Positions 17,821 through 27,512 of a DNA stretch of 64,000 nucleotides are shown here, one piece after another. The notes below the pieces were generated by a model. It searched no databases. It was given only the letters and a program-made list of their open reading frames with translations, and had not been told where the DNA came from. The stretch's first letter is position 1; each line of letters begins with the position of its first letter. Made by a program: the position numbers and the translations under genes. The stretch is taken from positions 1 to 64,000 of the forward strand of contig NZ_JANQOI010000010.1 of the NCBI RefSeq assembly GCF_028289705.1, in the 5' to 3' direction. The DNA is from Pelagibius sp. Lineage in GTDB: Bacteria > Pseudomonadota > Alphaproteobacteria > Kiloniellales > Kiloniellaceae.

Positions 17821-19029
17821 ATGCAAGACGAACGGACCATCAGAGTACTGCTCATCGACGACGATGAGGATGACGTCTTGCTGACGCGCGAGCTGTTTAG
17901 CGAGATCAATCAAAGGGACTCTCAGGTCCGTTACGAGCTGGTCTGGGAGAGAAGCCCGACGGCCGGCTTCACGGCTCTCTGCGAGGACCGCTATCACGTT
18001 GCTCTGCTCGACTACTATGTTCGCGGACAAACCGGTACCGAGATCGTGGCCGATGCTGTGGCCGCCGGCAGCAATACGCCGATGATCCTGTTGACCGGCG
18101 CAGGCTCGGACGAGTTGGACTACGCGGCGATGGAAGCCGGCGCCTCTGACTATCTTGAAAAGGGACACCTTTCGGCCAGCCTGCTGGACCGCTCCATCCG
18201 GTATGCGATCCGCTCCGCCCGCTCGCGCGCAGAGCTGGCCTCGGCGAAGGATGCGGCAGAAGCGGCAAACCGGGCGAAGTCCGAGTTCATCGCCAACATG
18301 AGCCATGAGCTGCGCACACCGCTCAACGCCATCATCGGCTTCAGCGAAATCATGCTGCGGGAGCTGAAGGGGCCGATCGGCAACGAGACCTACATCGAGT
18401 ACATCTGCGAAATCCGCCAGAGCGGCGAGCACCTGCTCAACCTGATCGTCAGCATTCTCGACATCTCCAAGATCGAGGCCGGTAAGATGGTCTTGATCGA
18501 GGAGGAGTTCGATCTGAAGGCCACCATCCGCTCCTCCCTTTCGATGGTGGCGCCGAGGGCCGAGGCGTCTGGCGTGGCCCTTCACATGTCCGTCGATCCC
18601 TCGGCCGAGAGGTTCTTCGGCGATGCGCGCGCCATGAAGCAGATTATCCTCAACCTGCTGTCCAACGCGGTGAAGTTCACCGATGCCGGCGGTAGTGTTT
18701 CGGTCAAGGCGACACCGCGGGAAGACGGCGGCCTCACCTTCTCCGTCGCTGACGACGGCGTCGGCATCCCCGAGGAGGCGATCGCCCGGATTCTCGAGCC
18801 TTTCGAACAGGTCGGCAATGCCATGACGCGGCGCTGGGAGGGCATCGGGCTGGGCCTGCCCATCGTGAAGCGGCTGGTCGAGCTGCACGGCGGCGAGTTG
18901 ACGATCGAGAGTGCCGAGCACCAGGGCACGGTCGTGCGAGTTCATCTGCCCGGGAGCCGCACTCTGAGCGAAACCGAGGATCCCGGCTACAGCGCCCAGC
19001 GCATGCCCAGCCGCGCCGTGCTGGCGTAG
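17821..19029 (+). CDS. Receiver-histidine kinase hybrid
   Basis: A 402-residue soluble protein. An N-terminal receiver domain (DDDEDD at 13-18, candidate phospho-acceptor D64 in VALLDYYV) is joined to a HisKA domain with [19 protein letters not shown] (H162) and a HATPase with [18 protein letters not shown] and [12 protein letters not shown]. With the receiver at the N-terminus, kinase activity is probably gated by phosphorylation from the upstream kinase, either directly or through the stand-alone receiver. The start is the ATG at 17821, where the receiver fold begins; an earlier in-frame ATG at 17752 lies inside the preceding gene. No DNA-binding output follows, so the final target of the relay lies elsewhere. 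Confidence 0.9.
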   Translation: MQDERTIRVLLIDDDEDDVLLTRELFSEINQRDSQVRYELVWERSPTAGFTALCEDRYHVALLDYYVRGQTGTEIVADAVAAGSNTPMILLTGAGSDELDYAAMEAGASDYLEKGHLSASLLDRSIRYAIRSARSRAELASAKDAAEAANRAKSEFIANMSHELRTPLNAIIGFSEIMLRELKGPIGNETYIEYICEIRQSGEHLLNLIVSILDISKIEAGKMVLIEEEFDLKATIRSSLSMVAPRAEASGVALHMSVDPSAERFFGDARAMKQIILNLLSNAVKFTDAGGSVSVKATPREDGGLTFSVADDGVGIPEEAIARILEPFEQVGNAMTRRWEGIGLGLPIVKRLVELHGGELTIESAEHQGTVVRVHLPGSRTLSETEDPGYSAQRMPSRAVLA

Positions 19030-19252
19030 CAGTTCCATTTCGCCGCGGATGACCGCGCGCAGGCAAGCGAAAAGCTCCAGATTTCTCCACAGAGATGATC
19101 CGCCAGAACGGTGGATCGCGCGCGCCTTTGGGCGAAGAGCCTGACGGTGCTTCCCGGACGCTGTGCTGTTGAAGTTTCAAGCCGCGCTTCGTAGCGTGGG
19201 ATGGAAAGCTCGGAGTCCATCGGCTCCGAGCCCGGCAGCCGCTGCGAGAGGA

Positions 19253-19951
19253 ATGGAATTGGCCGTCGAGGGCAAGAAACAGGGGCCAGCCGCGCGCTTT
19301 GTCCAGTGGTCGGCGCAGCTCAAGAGGCGCCCGTTGATTGCGGCCGCCTTGGTTCTGATGGCGACCATAGGCGGGCTGACGTCGCTGCACCAGAACCTGA
19401 GCCACTGGTGGACGACGGCGGTGGATCTGGTTGCCGGGTGCTCGGACTGCCCACGGTATGAAGCCGTTTCAGCCCTCGAAGACGGGCTCTATCGGGTTCG
19501 GCTGGACCGTGCCCCGGCCGGTGACGGCGCGGCCTTTGAAACCGAGGACGGCCTTCTTGTCACCATGCAGAGCGCCCCGGCCCTGGAGGCCCTGGTTCTC
19601 GGGTCCCAGACGGCCCCGGCGACCGACACGGCCCTGCACCTTACACCGCTGAGCGAAGATCGGCTGGCCGCCTGGCTCTCCACGAGCCCGCACTGGCCGG
19701 CAGTGGACGTTGTTGCCCTGGCCCGGGAGCTGAAGCCGGACGACAGGCCGGCGGCGCTGAAGGCCGCCATCGGCGCCGGCGTTGCCGAGCGGCTTGCCGA
19801 CCATGACCTGGAGAGCTGCGGCGATATCGCGTCCATCCGCGACCTTCTGGGTCTGGTCGAGGCTGCCGACCTCAAGGGCCATGCCAAGCCCCTGCCGGGC
19901 CAACTGGACCTGCTGGCGGTGCTCTACGATTGCGGTGGCGAATCCGAGTGA
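19253..19951 (+). CDS. Membrane-anchored protein of unknown function
   Basis: A 232-residue protein that I do not recognise. A basic N-terminus (QWSAQLKRRP) leads into one membrane segment at about 24-42 (LIAAALVLMATIGGL), and the remaining 180 residues are soluble. The C-terminal part has a strand-rich stretch (DGLYRVRLDRAP, AFETEDGLLVTM) followed by helices (AALKAAIGAGVAERLA, IRDLLGLVEAADL). GAGAGGA stands almost directly against the chosen ATG; an in-frame ATG at 19163 would add 30 residues. It converges with the gene for the giant exported protein, 20 bases away, but cannot be cotranscribed with it. Function unknown. Confidence 0.55.
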   Translation: MELAVEGKKQGPAARFVQWSAQLKRRPLIAAALVLMATIGGLTSLHQNLSHWWTTAVDLVAGCSDCPRYEAVSALEDGLYRVRLDRAPAGDGAAFETEDGLLVTMQSAPALEALVLGSQTAPATDTALHLTPLSEDRLAAWLSTSPHWPAVDVVALARELKPDDRPAALKAAIGAGVAERLADHDLESCGDIASIRDLLGLVEAADLKGHAKPLPGQLDLLAVLYDCGGESE

Positions 19952-19971
19952 GCGCCTGCCCCACGTCCACG

Positions 19972-22900
19972 TCAGGGCTGGATCCGCACACCGATGCTGG
20001 CGAGGTAGGTCCGGGCGATGGTCCTTGCGGATTCAGGGTTGCCGGCGCCGCTGACATCGATCAAGGCCTGTACCTTCGGATCGGAAGAGCGGGTGCCGGG
20101 GCCGAATCCCAGCTGGTCGAGCAGCAATGACGGGGATCTGCTGGCCGGAAGATCGAAGGCGGCTTCGGTCAGGGCCCTGTAGATGGCGAGGCTGAACGAG
20201 ATTTCCCTGTGGCCGCGGCGCCAAGCCGCCTCCTCCAGGTCGCTCAGGTAAGCGGCGGCCAGGCGACCGTCAGCCCAGTCTGGAATCAATGCCGAGGCAG
20301 CCTTCACAATGAGATCCTCGCCCCTATGCCAGGAGGCCGGCAGATAACCGTTGCGGGCGCCGACCGCAAACCCCAGGCGCCAGAGGCCGAGCGCAGCAGG
20401 CTGGTCTCTTTGTTGGTCGGCCAGCAGCCCTGCCAGAATCGCGGCATCCGCCTGGGTCGGGCCACCCGGGCAGCGCCGTTGCATCTCCTCCGGGGCGACC
20501 GGCAGGCCTCCCCTCGCCTCGATGCCGATGGCAAAAGCCTCGCAGCTCAAACCGGCCGCCATCAGATCGGCCATCGGCGCTGTCGGGCTGCCGCTTCCCA
20601 TTTCGGCGAGCGCAGCCGCCTTGAGCGCACCCGGAATGTCGGAAAGCGTCTGCAGTCCGGCCTCATCACCATCGCGGCGCAGCCGGTCAAGGCTCAGAAC
20701 CCATGCGGGAATGAGGATGGGATCGGCTTCGTGCGCCTCGGTAAGGGCGCGCGTCCGGTCGCTCGGATCGGGTGCCAGCCCGGCCTTCTCAAAGGCACGC
20801 TGACAGGCGAGCCGGCCCAGCGCCTGAACCGCGGGCCAAAGGCTCTGCTGCCGCTCAGCGTCCGTCATGGGTTTGTCCAGGTCGTCGCACCTTAGATGCT
20901 CGTCGACCGCCGCCTTGGTGAAGGACCGGGCCTCATCGCCGTTGCCGCCGGCCGCACCCGGCGGGTCGGCCCATCTCAGCGCCTGATCGACGACATCGAA
21001 GAGCCGGCGGGCCATCGCCGTATGGCCGCGAAGCTCAGCGATCGTTGCGACGACATAGAGCTGAGCGGGCCAGTCGTGGGAGTCCTCCAGACTCCATGGA
21101 CGGATGACGTGCCGCGCGTCAGGGCTTAAGCCTTCGCCTACCAGCGACCAGCCCGGCGCACCGAACGCCAGGGCCTCGAGCTTTCCGAGGACCCTGTCGA
21201 ATTCATCCGGCCGGTTGCGATGAACGGCGGTGAGGATCTCGAAGACGAAGGCGTTGTGAAGGGCGACCGCCGTTACGTTTTCCCCGGGGGATCGGCGCAT
21301 CGCCCAGCCGGCATGGGTAACGGTTTCCGGCGTGACCGACGCGCCGATTCCGAAGGTGATCTCTCCACGGGGTCTGGTGGCATAGACCTGGTCGAGGTCG
21401 AAGCCCAGCGAGAAGTCCACCACCAAGTGGCCAATGCTCTGCGACCAGGAGAAGCGGATCGTAGGCACAGGGACTGCCTCGCCAAGCAAGCCCTCGGCGT
21501 AGGATGAGGTATGTTCAGCCGCCTCGTCCCATGCGGAGCGCCGCGCCGCGGTCACCGCGCGTGCCATGCGCAGCGGAACGGACAACGGGGGGCAGAGCGT
21601 CTCGGCTCTCTCCAGCCACGCCGCAGCGGCGTCGTGCGCGCCGTTGCGCGAGGCCGTGGATGCCGCCCAAACGGCTTGCACAAAGCGATCGTGCAAAGAC
21701 CGGTCGGCTTCGTTCTGTGTTCGGTTGGGCTCTGGCGGGCCCGCAGAGGCATAGGCGACGAAGTCCGCGGGACCGGAAAGCGCGTCCAGGAGGGCCGCGC
21801 CGAACGCGGAGACATCGAACTCGTCGATCGACGTCGTGGCCTCACCCGAAAGCGTGCCGGGCGCCACGAGTTGAAAGGCGGCGACCAGGGCGGCCGGCCC
21901 CTGCGCGCGCCCGGTCAGCGCCGTCTCGCGGATCAGGTCGAGCCGTTCCTGGGCCGGGGACCCGGGATCGAAGGCGCGGCCGAAGGCATCCTCAAGGCTC
22001 GCCGCGTCGCTCGGCAGGGAGGACAGGACCTTGGAGGCGATATCGATCAGGATCAAAGGCCAGCGGCGGTTGGAGTCCAGCCACACCGCCGGATCGTCGA
22101 CCGGCACAAGATCGCGCATCACTATCCCGGCCCGGCGAAGAGCGGCAAACTGCCGCGCACCGGAGAGAAACCGCGGCTGGCCATTGTCAGTGGCGATATC
22201 GCCAAGCTGCGCCTGGAGTCCGGCGAGCAGGGCGAACAGCGGCCGGCCGGCCGGGGCGTGCCGGGAGAAGTCACTGAAGGCGGCCAGAGCCGAAGCGTTG
22301 GCATCGGCGATCAGCGCCTCGTCGCGCCCGCCGTCGAGCAGCCAGTAGACATCCATCAGCGCGGCCTGAATCAACTGGCTTGCGGCCCGGCCGCGCCAGT
22401 CCGCTTCGGCTCCGGCACCGCTGGCCGGCACCGTCCTCCAACGCTGCATTGCGGCCATGCCGTCGGCCAGGGCGCTCTCCGCCGTTCGGTTGTCCGACGG
22501 CTCGATCCATTCTTCGTTGAGCAGCGCATAGTCGATCAACGCGCGCACGGCGTCGCGGAGGAACAGCGCGTAGCCGCCTTCCCTGACGATTCCGGGAGCA
22601 GCGATCTCCGAGACGAGGACCGCAATCTCGCTGACCAGCGGGGCGATCCCATCGGCTTGGTTGGTGAGGACAAGGACGGCGATCTGGGCCGCGATGTTCA
22701 AGGTCGCGATCTCGAGGCCCACCGAAGGAAGCGGCCGGTCGCGGGGGTCTTTCAACGCGCCGGGGTTCGGCTGCGGTATGTCGAGCAGTGTCGGCCAGAA
22801 GGCCGCGAGGTCGCTGCGCTGTAGCGCCGTTACCGCGCCGCTCAGGTCCCCTTTGTGATAGTGCGTCAGGGCGCCGTAGAAATCGTCGACTGCGGCGGCG

Positions 22901-24624
22901 AGGACCAGGTCTGCCGACTGCTCTTGCAAGGAACGGTGAGCCTGATGGCTGCCTCCAGGCTCGATGAATTGGTAGAGGCGCTCTGTGTATCGTTCAAAGA
23001 ACTGGCGGTCGACGGCGAAGGTCTCGAGGTTCTGCTCCAGCAGCCAATAGAGGACCCGGGACCGGCCGACAGGCCGAAGATCGAACTGACCGAGGATCAG
23101 CCGAACGTCTTCGCGCTCATGTTGATCGAAGATCTCGCCACCGAGCAGACGGTCGAGGGTCCAGAGCTGTTCAATGCCGCTGCGTGCCCGCGGACGGTCC
23201 AGCCGCAGTTCCCGCCCGCGCTCTCTCACGGCGTTCAGGGCGGCGGGCTGTGCGATCGGCTGACGCATGTTGAAGAGATTGGGAAAGTTGGTCAGCCAGG
23301 CGCTGCCGTCACGGGTCAGCGAACCCGGTCCTTGCGAACCGTTCAGCCAGGCATCCAAGGCCTCCGTCACCAGGCGCAGGCCCCCGTTTCCGGCACGCTC
23401 GAAGGCTTCGCCGGCCTGGGCAAGGTGATCACGGCGATCCTGCGCCGAGGGTGCCTGGCAAGCGATGGCCGTGGCATCGCCATCGTCTGTCAGGAAGCCG
23501 AAGGGGCTTTGGTCGCGGAGATGGAGCTGTTCGGCGAGCCTCTGCCACTCGATGACGAGGCTGTGGATGGCGAGCGCAAACTCCCCGCGCCGCACCGCCA
23601 GGTCCGGCGCCACCGCGCGGTTCACGCGTCTGGACCAACCCTGATCGCCTCTGAAGAATGCCTGTGCCGCTGCTTCGGAAAGGGCTGCCGAGTCACGGCG
23701 CTGATGTGGCGCCCGGCGCTGCTCGTGGTCGTGGACAAGGCGTCCCAGCATCACCAGGGGCCCGGTGACCGGGAGCGCCCGGTCTTCGTCGAGCGGTTGA
23801 CCGAAGGCGCCGACGAAACCATCGAGCAGCCCGATCCAGATTTCTTCCGGGGGACTGGAGGGCGTGATGGATTCGAAGAGCGCCACCGACGGGTCGGCTG
23901 TGGCATAGCTCGACCACAGCCGCCGCACGACGCTGCCTTCGAGCTGCAGGTCGGGCACGCCCTGGCGGGTCCAGCGAAGGACCGCCTGCTGCCAGATATG
24001 CGCCAGCCTCGCCTTCGGGCTCGCGGCCTCCAGGATCTGCTTTGCGCGAAACCCGTCCCCGGCCATGAACGCCGTCAGCCCGTGAGACAGGAGCAGACCC
24101 TGATGGAGTTCCTCGGTCAGGGCCTCGGCGCCTTGCGCCGCCGCTGTCCCTTCGAGATCGACGGTCCGCAGGACGATCAGGGGCGGCCCCAGCCAGGGTT
24201 CGAGCGAGCCACCCAGGGCAGCGGTATGGACCAGGCCGGGAACGGCCGGATCGAACCATGCAAGGGCGCCCGGCTCCGATGTTTCGGCAATCGCGGCGAG
24301 CGCGGCTACGAGCACCTGCTCCGGCGGCGAGCCGAGGGTTGGCGGTACATTGCAGATCCGCGCCGGGCCGAGCCCGCGGCCAAGCTGGCGCGCCGCACGT
24401 CGCGCCGCCGCGTTGGCGGCTTGCTGCACATCGCTGAGGCCTGGCTCATCCTCGTCCCAGGTAAGGACGGTGACTCCGCCGGGGCTGTGGCAAAGCGGGG
24501 AGGCCGCGGACGTCTGGGCGAGGCCGTTGCCGGCACCCGCCACTGCCAGGAGGCAGAACGCAATCACCAGGCCGGCAAGCGTTCTGAACATCGGACGCGT
24601 ACCTCGCCATATGGCTCTGCTCAT
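19972..24624 (-). CDS. Very large exported alpha-helical protein of unknown function
   Basis: A 1550-residue protein (1539 if it starts at the second Met, at 24591). A signal peptide is clear: hydrophobic FRTLAGLVIAFCLLAVAGAG followed by NGLAQTS. The rest is Ala/Leu/Asp-rich and largely helical, with irregular TPR/Sel1-like helix pairs (for example AAAWLERAETLCPP and TAMARRLFDVVDQALRW) and without further membrane segments. Cys residues are few and scattered. I recognise no catalytic motif. The length, export signal and helical repeats suggest a periplasmic or surface scaffold. The gene follows the polyphosphate enzyme gene on the same strand after a hairpin without T-run, so the two may or may not be cotranscribed. 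Confidence 0.6.
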   Translation of the reverse strand: MSRAIWRGTRPMFRTLAGLVIAFCLLAVAGAGNGLAQTSAASPLCHSPGGVTVLTWDEDEPGLSDVQQAANAAARRAARQLGRGLGPARICNVPPTLGSPPEQVLVAALAAIAETSEPGALAWFDPAVPGLVHTAALGGSLEPWLGPPLIVLRTVDLEGTAAAQGAEALTEELHQGLLLSHGLTAFMAGDGFRAKQILEAASPKARLAHIWQQAVLRWTRQGVPDLQLEGSVVRRLWSSYATADPSVALFESITPSSPPEEIWIGLLDGFVGAFGQPLDEDRALPVTGPLVMLGRLVHDHEQRRAPHQRRDSAALSEAAAQAFFRGDQGWSRRVNRAVAPDLAVRRGEFALAIHSLVIEWQRLAEQLHLRDQSPFGFLTDDGDATAIACQAPSAQDRRDHLAQAGEAFERAGNGGLRLVTEALDAWLNGSQGPGSLTRDGSAWLTNFPNLFNMRQPIAQPAALNAVRERGRELRLDRPRARSGIEQLWTLDRLLGGEIFDQHEREDVRLILGQFDLRPVGRSRVLYWLLEQNLETFAVDRQFFERYTERLYQFIEPGGSHQAHRSLQEQSADLVLAAAVDDFYGALTHYHKGDLSGAVTALQRSDLAAFWPTLLDIPQPNPGALKDPRDRPLPSVGLEIATLNIAAQIAVLVLTNQADGIAPLVSEIAVLVSEIAAPGIVREGGYALFLRDAVRALIDYALLNEEWIEPSDNRTAESALADGMAAMQRWRTVPASGAGAEADWRGRAASQLIQAALMDVYWLLDGGRDEALIADANASALAAFSDFSRHAPAGRPLFALLAGLQAQLGDIATDNGQPRFLSGARQFAALRRAGIVMRDLVPVDDPAVWLDSNRRWPLILIDIASKVLSSLPSDAASLEDAFGRAFDPGSPAQERLDLIRETALTGRAQGPAALVAAFQLVAPGTLSGEATTSIDEFDVSAFGAALLDALSGPADFVAYASAGPPEPNRTQNEADRSLHDRFVQAVWAASTASRNGAHDAAAAWLERAETLCPPLSVPLRMARAVTAARRSAWDEAAEHTSSYAEGLLGEAVPVPTIRFSWSQSIGHLVVDFSLGFDLDQVYATRPRGEITFGIGASVTPETVTHAGWAMRRSPGENVTAVALHNAFVFEILTAVHRNRPDEFDRVLGKLEALAFGAPGWSLVGEGLSPDARHVIRPWSLEDSHDWPAQLYVVATIAELRGHTAMARRLFDVVDQALRWADPPGAAGGNGDEARSFTKAAVDEHLRCDDLDKPMTDAERQQSLWPAVQALGRLACQRAFEKAGLAPDPSDRTRALTEAHEADPILIPAWVLSLDRLRRDGDEAGLQTLSDIPGALKAAALAEMGSGSPTAPMADLMAAGLSCEAFAIGIEARGGLPVAPEEMQRRCPGGPTQADAAILAGLLADQQRDQPAALGLWRLGFAVGARNGYLPASWHRGEDLIVKAASALIPDWADGRLAAAYLSDLEEAAWRRGHREISFSLAIYRALTEAAFDLPASRSPSLLLDQLGFGPGTRSSDPKVQALIDVSGAGNPESARTIARTYLASIGVRIQP

Positions 24625-24691
24625 GGAACGGCTGGCTCTTTCTTGCTGGAGGACTCCGCTCTCTGCGCAAAGTATAGAGCAAGCCTTGCCA

Positions 24692-24719
24692 GCGGCACGC
24701 CCCGATTTCGGGGTGCCGC
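24692..24719. other. Intergenic hairpin
   Basis: GCGGCA-CG-CCCCGA and TCGGGGTGCCGC form a long stem with a 2-base bulge between the PPK2 enzyme gene and the giant exported protein gene. It lacks a T-run, so it is not a standard intrinsic terminator; RNA processing or stability is possible. Confidence 0.4.
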
Positions 24720-24732
24720 GGTCAGCCGCGTG

Positions 24733-26295
24733 TCAATCGTTGGTCTCACCCAGGGCCGCGGCCAGACGGTCGCTGAAGGTCTTGACCACCTTGAGGCGCG
24801 CGAAGCGCTTGTCGTTGCCCTCCACCAGCGTCCAGGGCGCGGTTGAGGTGCTGGTGTACTGGACCATGTCGTTGACCGCCTGCTCGTAGTCCTCCCACTT
24901 GTCGCGGTTGCGCCAGTCCTCGTCTGTCAGTTTCCAGCGCTTGTAGGGAGTCTTCTCACGGAGCTTGAAGCGCGCCAGTTGTTCGTCCTTGGTGATATGG
25001 ATCCAGTACTTCATCAAGACGGTTCCGTGCTCGATCAGTTGCTGTTCGAAGTCGTCGATCTCGCCAAAAGATCGCCGCCACTCGTCTTCACTGGCAAAGC
25101 CCTCGATGCGCTCCACCAGAACCCGTCCGTACCAGGAACGGTCGAAGATCGTGATCTGGCCGGCGGGGGACAGGCGCCGCCAGAACCGCCAGAGGTAGTG
25201 TTGTGCCTTCTCCTCGTCCGTCGGCGCGGCGATCCCGTGGACCTGGTAGTTGCGTGCATCGAGGGCCTCGTTCACGCGCCTGATAGCTCCGCCCTTGCCG
25301 GCGGCGTCCGGCCCCTCGAACACGAGGATACTGGAGACCTTCTGGGCCTTGGCCCTGATGTGCAGGCGGTGCAACCTTGCCTGCAGTTCCAGGAGCTGGT
25401 CCCTGTACGTCGTCTTATCGACGGACTTCGCCATGTCGAGCTCGCTCAGCACGGTGATCGACCGAGCCGCCCGATAGCCGCTATTGCCCACTGCTTTCGT
25501 CTTGGCAGCGGCTTTTGACTTGGCGCTCTTGGCCTTCTTCTTCGGCTTCGGCGCCACCGCACCGGCGCCGTTCTGTACCGCGATGTCCTTCAGCTTGCGC
25601 TCCAGGGCGTCGCGCAGAAGGGTGGTGACCGTGACGGAGCGGTAGTTGGCATCCGTGCCTTCGACCACGGTCCAGGGGGCGACCCCTCTGTTGGTGCGGG
25701 AGATGACCTGCTCGGCCGCGCCGATAAAGCGGTCGTAGTTCTGCCAGTTCTCCCAATCGCGCTCCGTCACCCGGGCTTTGGTCAGCGGGTCGTTTTCGAG
25801 GTTCTTGAGCCGCTGCTCCTGGGCTTCACGGCTGAGATGCATCCAGAACTTCAGGACCAGCGCCCCATCGCGCGCCAGCGCCCGCTCGAAGCGGACGATG
25901 CGGTTCAACCGTCTGAGAAACGTGGCCTCGCCGCTGGTCTCGTAGACGAAGTCGAGGACGGGCTGCGAGTACCAGGCGCTCAGGAACATTCCGATCTGCC
26001 CACGCGGCGGCAGATCGCGCCAGTATTTCCAGTATTCCGGCCGTTCGTTCTCGTCGCGGGTTGCCTCGTCGTAGGCCCGGGTGATCAGCCAGCGGGCGTC
26101 CATCCAGGCGTTGAGCAGGCCGACGGTCTCTCCCTTCCCGCCCCCGTCGACGCCGGCAAAGACCAGGACGACTTGAAAGTGTCCGTTGTTATGCAGCTCG
26201 TTCTGCAGCTCCAGCAGTTCCTGCCGCAAGGCGGGAACCGCCTTTTTGAAGTCCTTCTTGGAGAGTGTCCTGCCGAGCTCGGCGGTTTCAAACAT
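24733..26295 (-). CDS. pap: Two-domain polyphosphate:AMP phosphotransferase (PPK2 class II)
   Basis: A 520-residue cytoplasmic enzyme with two PPK2 domains in tandem. Domain 1 (about 10-245) has Walker A GVDGGGKGE at 48-56; domain 2 (about 285-515) has FEGPDAAGKGG and the catalytic IFDRSWYGRVLVERIEG. A low-complexity Lys/Ala linker (KPKKKAKSAKSKAAAKTK) joins them. Family members transfer phosphate from polyphosphate to AMP, making ADP. The matching block in domain 1 reads MFLSAWYSQPVLDFV and lacks the Asp-Arg of domain 2, so domain 2 is probably the catalytic unit, as in other two-domain PPK2 proteins. No polyphosphate kinase 1 gene is nearby. Confidence 0.92.
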   Translation of the reverse strand: MFETAELGRTLSKKDFKKAVPALRQELLELQNELHNNGHFQVVLVFAGVDGGGKGETVGLLNAWMDARWLITRAYDEATRDENERPEYWKYWRDLPPRGQIGMFLSAWYSQPVLDFVYETSGEATFLRRLNRIVRFERALARDGALVLKFWMHLSREAQEQRLKNLENDPLTKARVTERDWENWQNYDRFIGAAEQVISRTNRGVAPWTVVEGTDANYRSVTVTTLLRDALERKLKDIAVQNGAGAVAPKPKKKAKSAKSKAAAKTKAVGNSGYRAARSITVLSELDMAKSVDKTTYRDQLLELQARLHRLHIRAKAQKVSSILVFEGPDAAGKGGAIRRVNEALDARNYQVHGIAAPTDEEKAQHYLWRFWRRLSPAGQITIFDRSWYGRVLVERIEGFASEDEWRRSFGEIDDFEQQLIEHGTVLMKYWIHITKDEQLARFKLREKTPYKRWKLTDEDWRNRDKWEDYEQAVNDMVQYTSTSTAPWTLVEGNDKRFARLKVVKTFSDRLAAALGETND

Positions 26296-26592
26296 CGCCA
26301 GAATCCACTTAAGTTGGTGGGGCTCCGGACACCAGAGGGAGCCGATCGCCCATTTGTCGGCAACAGCTTAGCACAGAATTTCGGCAGTTCGGCGGCCACT
26401 CATTCAGAAGATCGACGGTCGCTGGATGTTAAAGATATCGACCTGTTTGAGCTTGAGGGCCGCCTCGAGGGCGTCCGGGCCCTTCCGTTCGGCGAAACGA
26501 TACTCGGCCCCCGCAATGGGGACCATCAGAAGCCAGGTAACCGTATTGCGCGGTTGCTTTCGCTCACCGGGGGCCTTGATTGCTTCATCCGA

Positions 26593-27393
26593 TCACTTGA
26601 TCGCTAGGTCGCGCCTTATGTCGAATTCATTGGAGCCGCCGCCATACCGAATGCCGGAAACAACAAAGTCGGAGCTGATGGAAAGGCCACTCGCCAGATC
26701 CAGATAGAGGTGACCCGCCACCTCCACGGTGTTGCCGAACAGTGTCGCCACGTCGTCCACCATGACGACGACAATCCTGCGGCCGTCCAGCATGGTCTCC
26801 CCTCGAACTGTGCCGCTTACAAATAGGTCGATTTCCGGTTCTCCGGGCACGGAGAAGGTTCCAATGAAGAGCCTGGGTAGCTTTCTTCCCTGCCGGACGA
26901 TAAGCCCACCGAAGTGCTCCCGGGCAAGCTGCTTCCCAAGTTCGTGGGTACGATGGCCCACGAGTTCATATGGGACTCCATGCTGCTCTAGTGAGACGAG
27001 AGTCGCGCCGGTATGCGCGTTGTATTCAATGTCGAGGGACGTTCCTTTCAGGTTCCGAACATCCACATAGTAGGTGTCCTCGCCCCCTGGCATGTTGTCG
27101 AAGTCGACATCCGCCTCCGTGAACGCTACCTGCATGAAGACCGTTCCGCCTTTCCGTGATACAGAAATCCGGGCCTCTGTCGCGGTCGTAATCTGGAGCT
27201 GGTCGCCATAGCGCGAGTAAGCGCGTTGCTTCCAGATCTCGCGGCGTATGGCTCCACCCACCGAAGCGCTACCGAGAACGATCTGGCCTTCGATTGGCCG
27301 CAAATCAGCAAAAGAGGAGGTCTGTGGTTCGAGGCTTTGTTGACAGGCGGCCAGCCAAATCATGGCGCCCACAACCGGAAGCGATCGGCGCAT
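26593..27393 (-). CDS. Putative lipoprotein of unknown function
   Basis: A 266-residue protein with a short signal peptide and a lipobox LAAC, predicting lipidation at C17. The mature part is rich in beta-strands (GTVFMQVAFTEADVDF, NTVEVAGHLYLDLASGL), compatible with a beta-sandwich. I recognise no family. It is a single gene. Its DNA looks less G+C-rich than that of its neighbours (many A/T third positions), which could reflect transfer or relaxed codon use. Confidence 0.6.
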   Translation of the reverse strand: MRRSLPVVGAMIWLAACQQSLEPQTSSFADLRPIEGQIVLGSASVGGAIRREIWKQRAYSRYGDQLQITTATEARISVSRKGGTVFMQVAFTEADVDFDNMPGGEDTYYVDVRNLKGTSLDIEYNAHTGATLVSLEQHGVPYELVGHRTHELGKQLAREHFGGLIVRQGRKLPRLFIGTFSVPGEPEIDLFVSGTVRGETMLDGRRIVVVMVDDVATLFGNTVEVAGHLYLDLASGLSISSDFVVSGIRYGGGSNEFDIRRDLAIK

Positions 27394-27512
27394 GCTCCTC
27401 CCCTACGCTATCTATGGGGAGCCTAGCAGCACCGGATCGGAGAAACTACTTCCGATTGAATTGCTGCTGGCGCAGTGATCGGCTGCCTGCCGTGCGATCA
27501 GTTTGAGGCGCC

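Noticed and set aside
24692..24719. Hairpin as an intrinsic terminator of the PPK2 gene
   Set aside because: No T-run follows on the minus strand, so it is listed only as a hairpin.
22855..24846. 663-codon plus-strand open frame opposite the giant exported protein
   Set aside because: No domain pattern; the minus-strand frame is longer, has a signal peptide and helical regularity.
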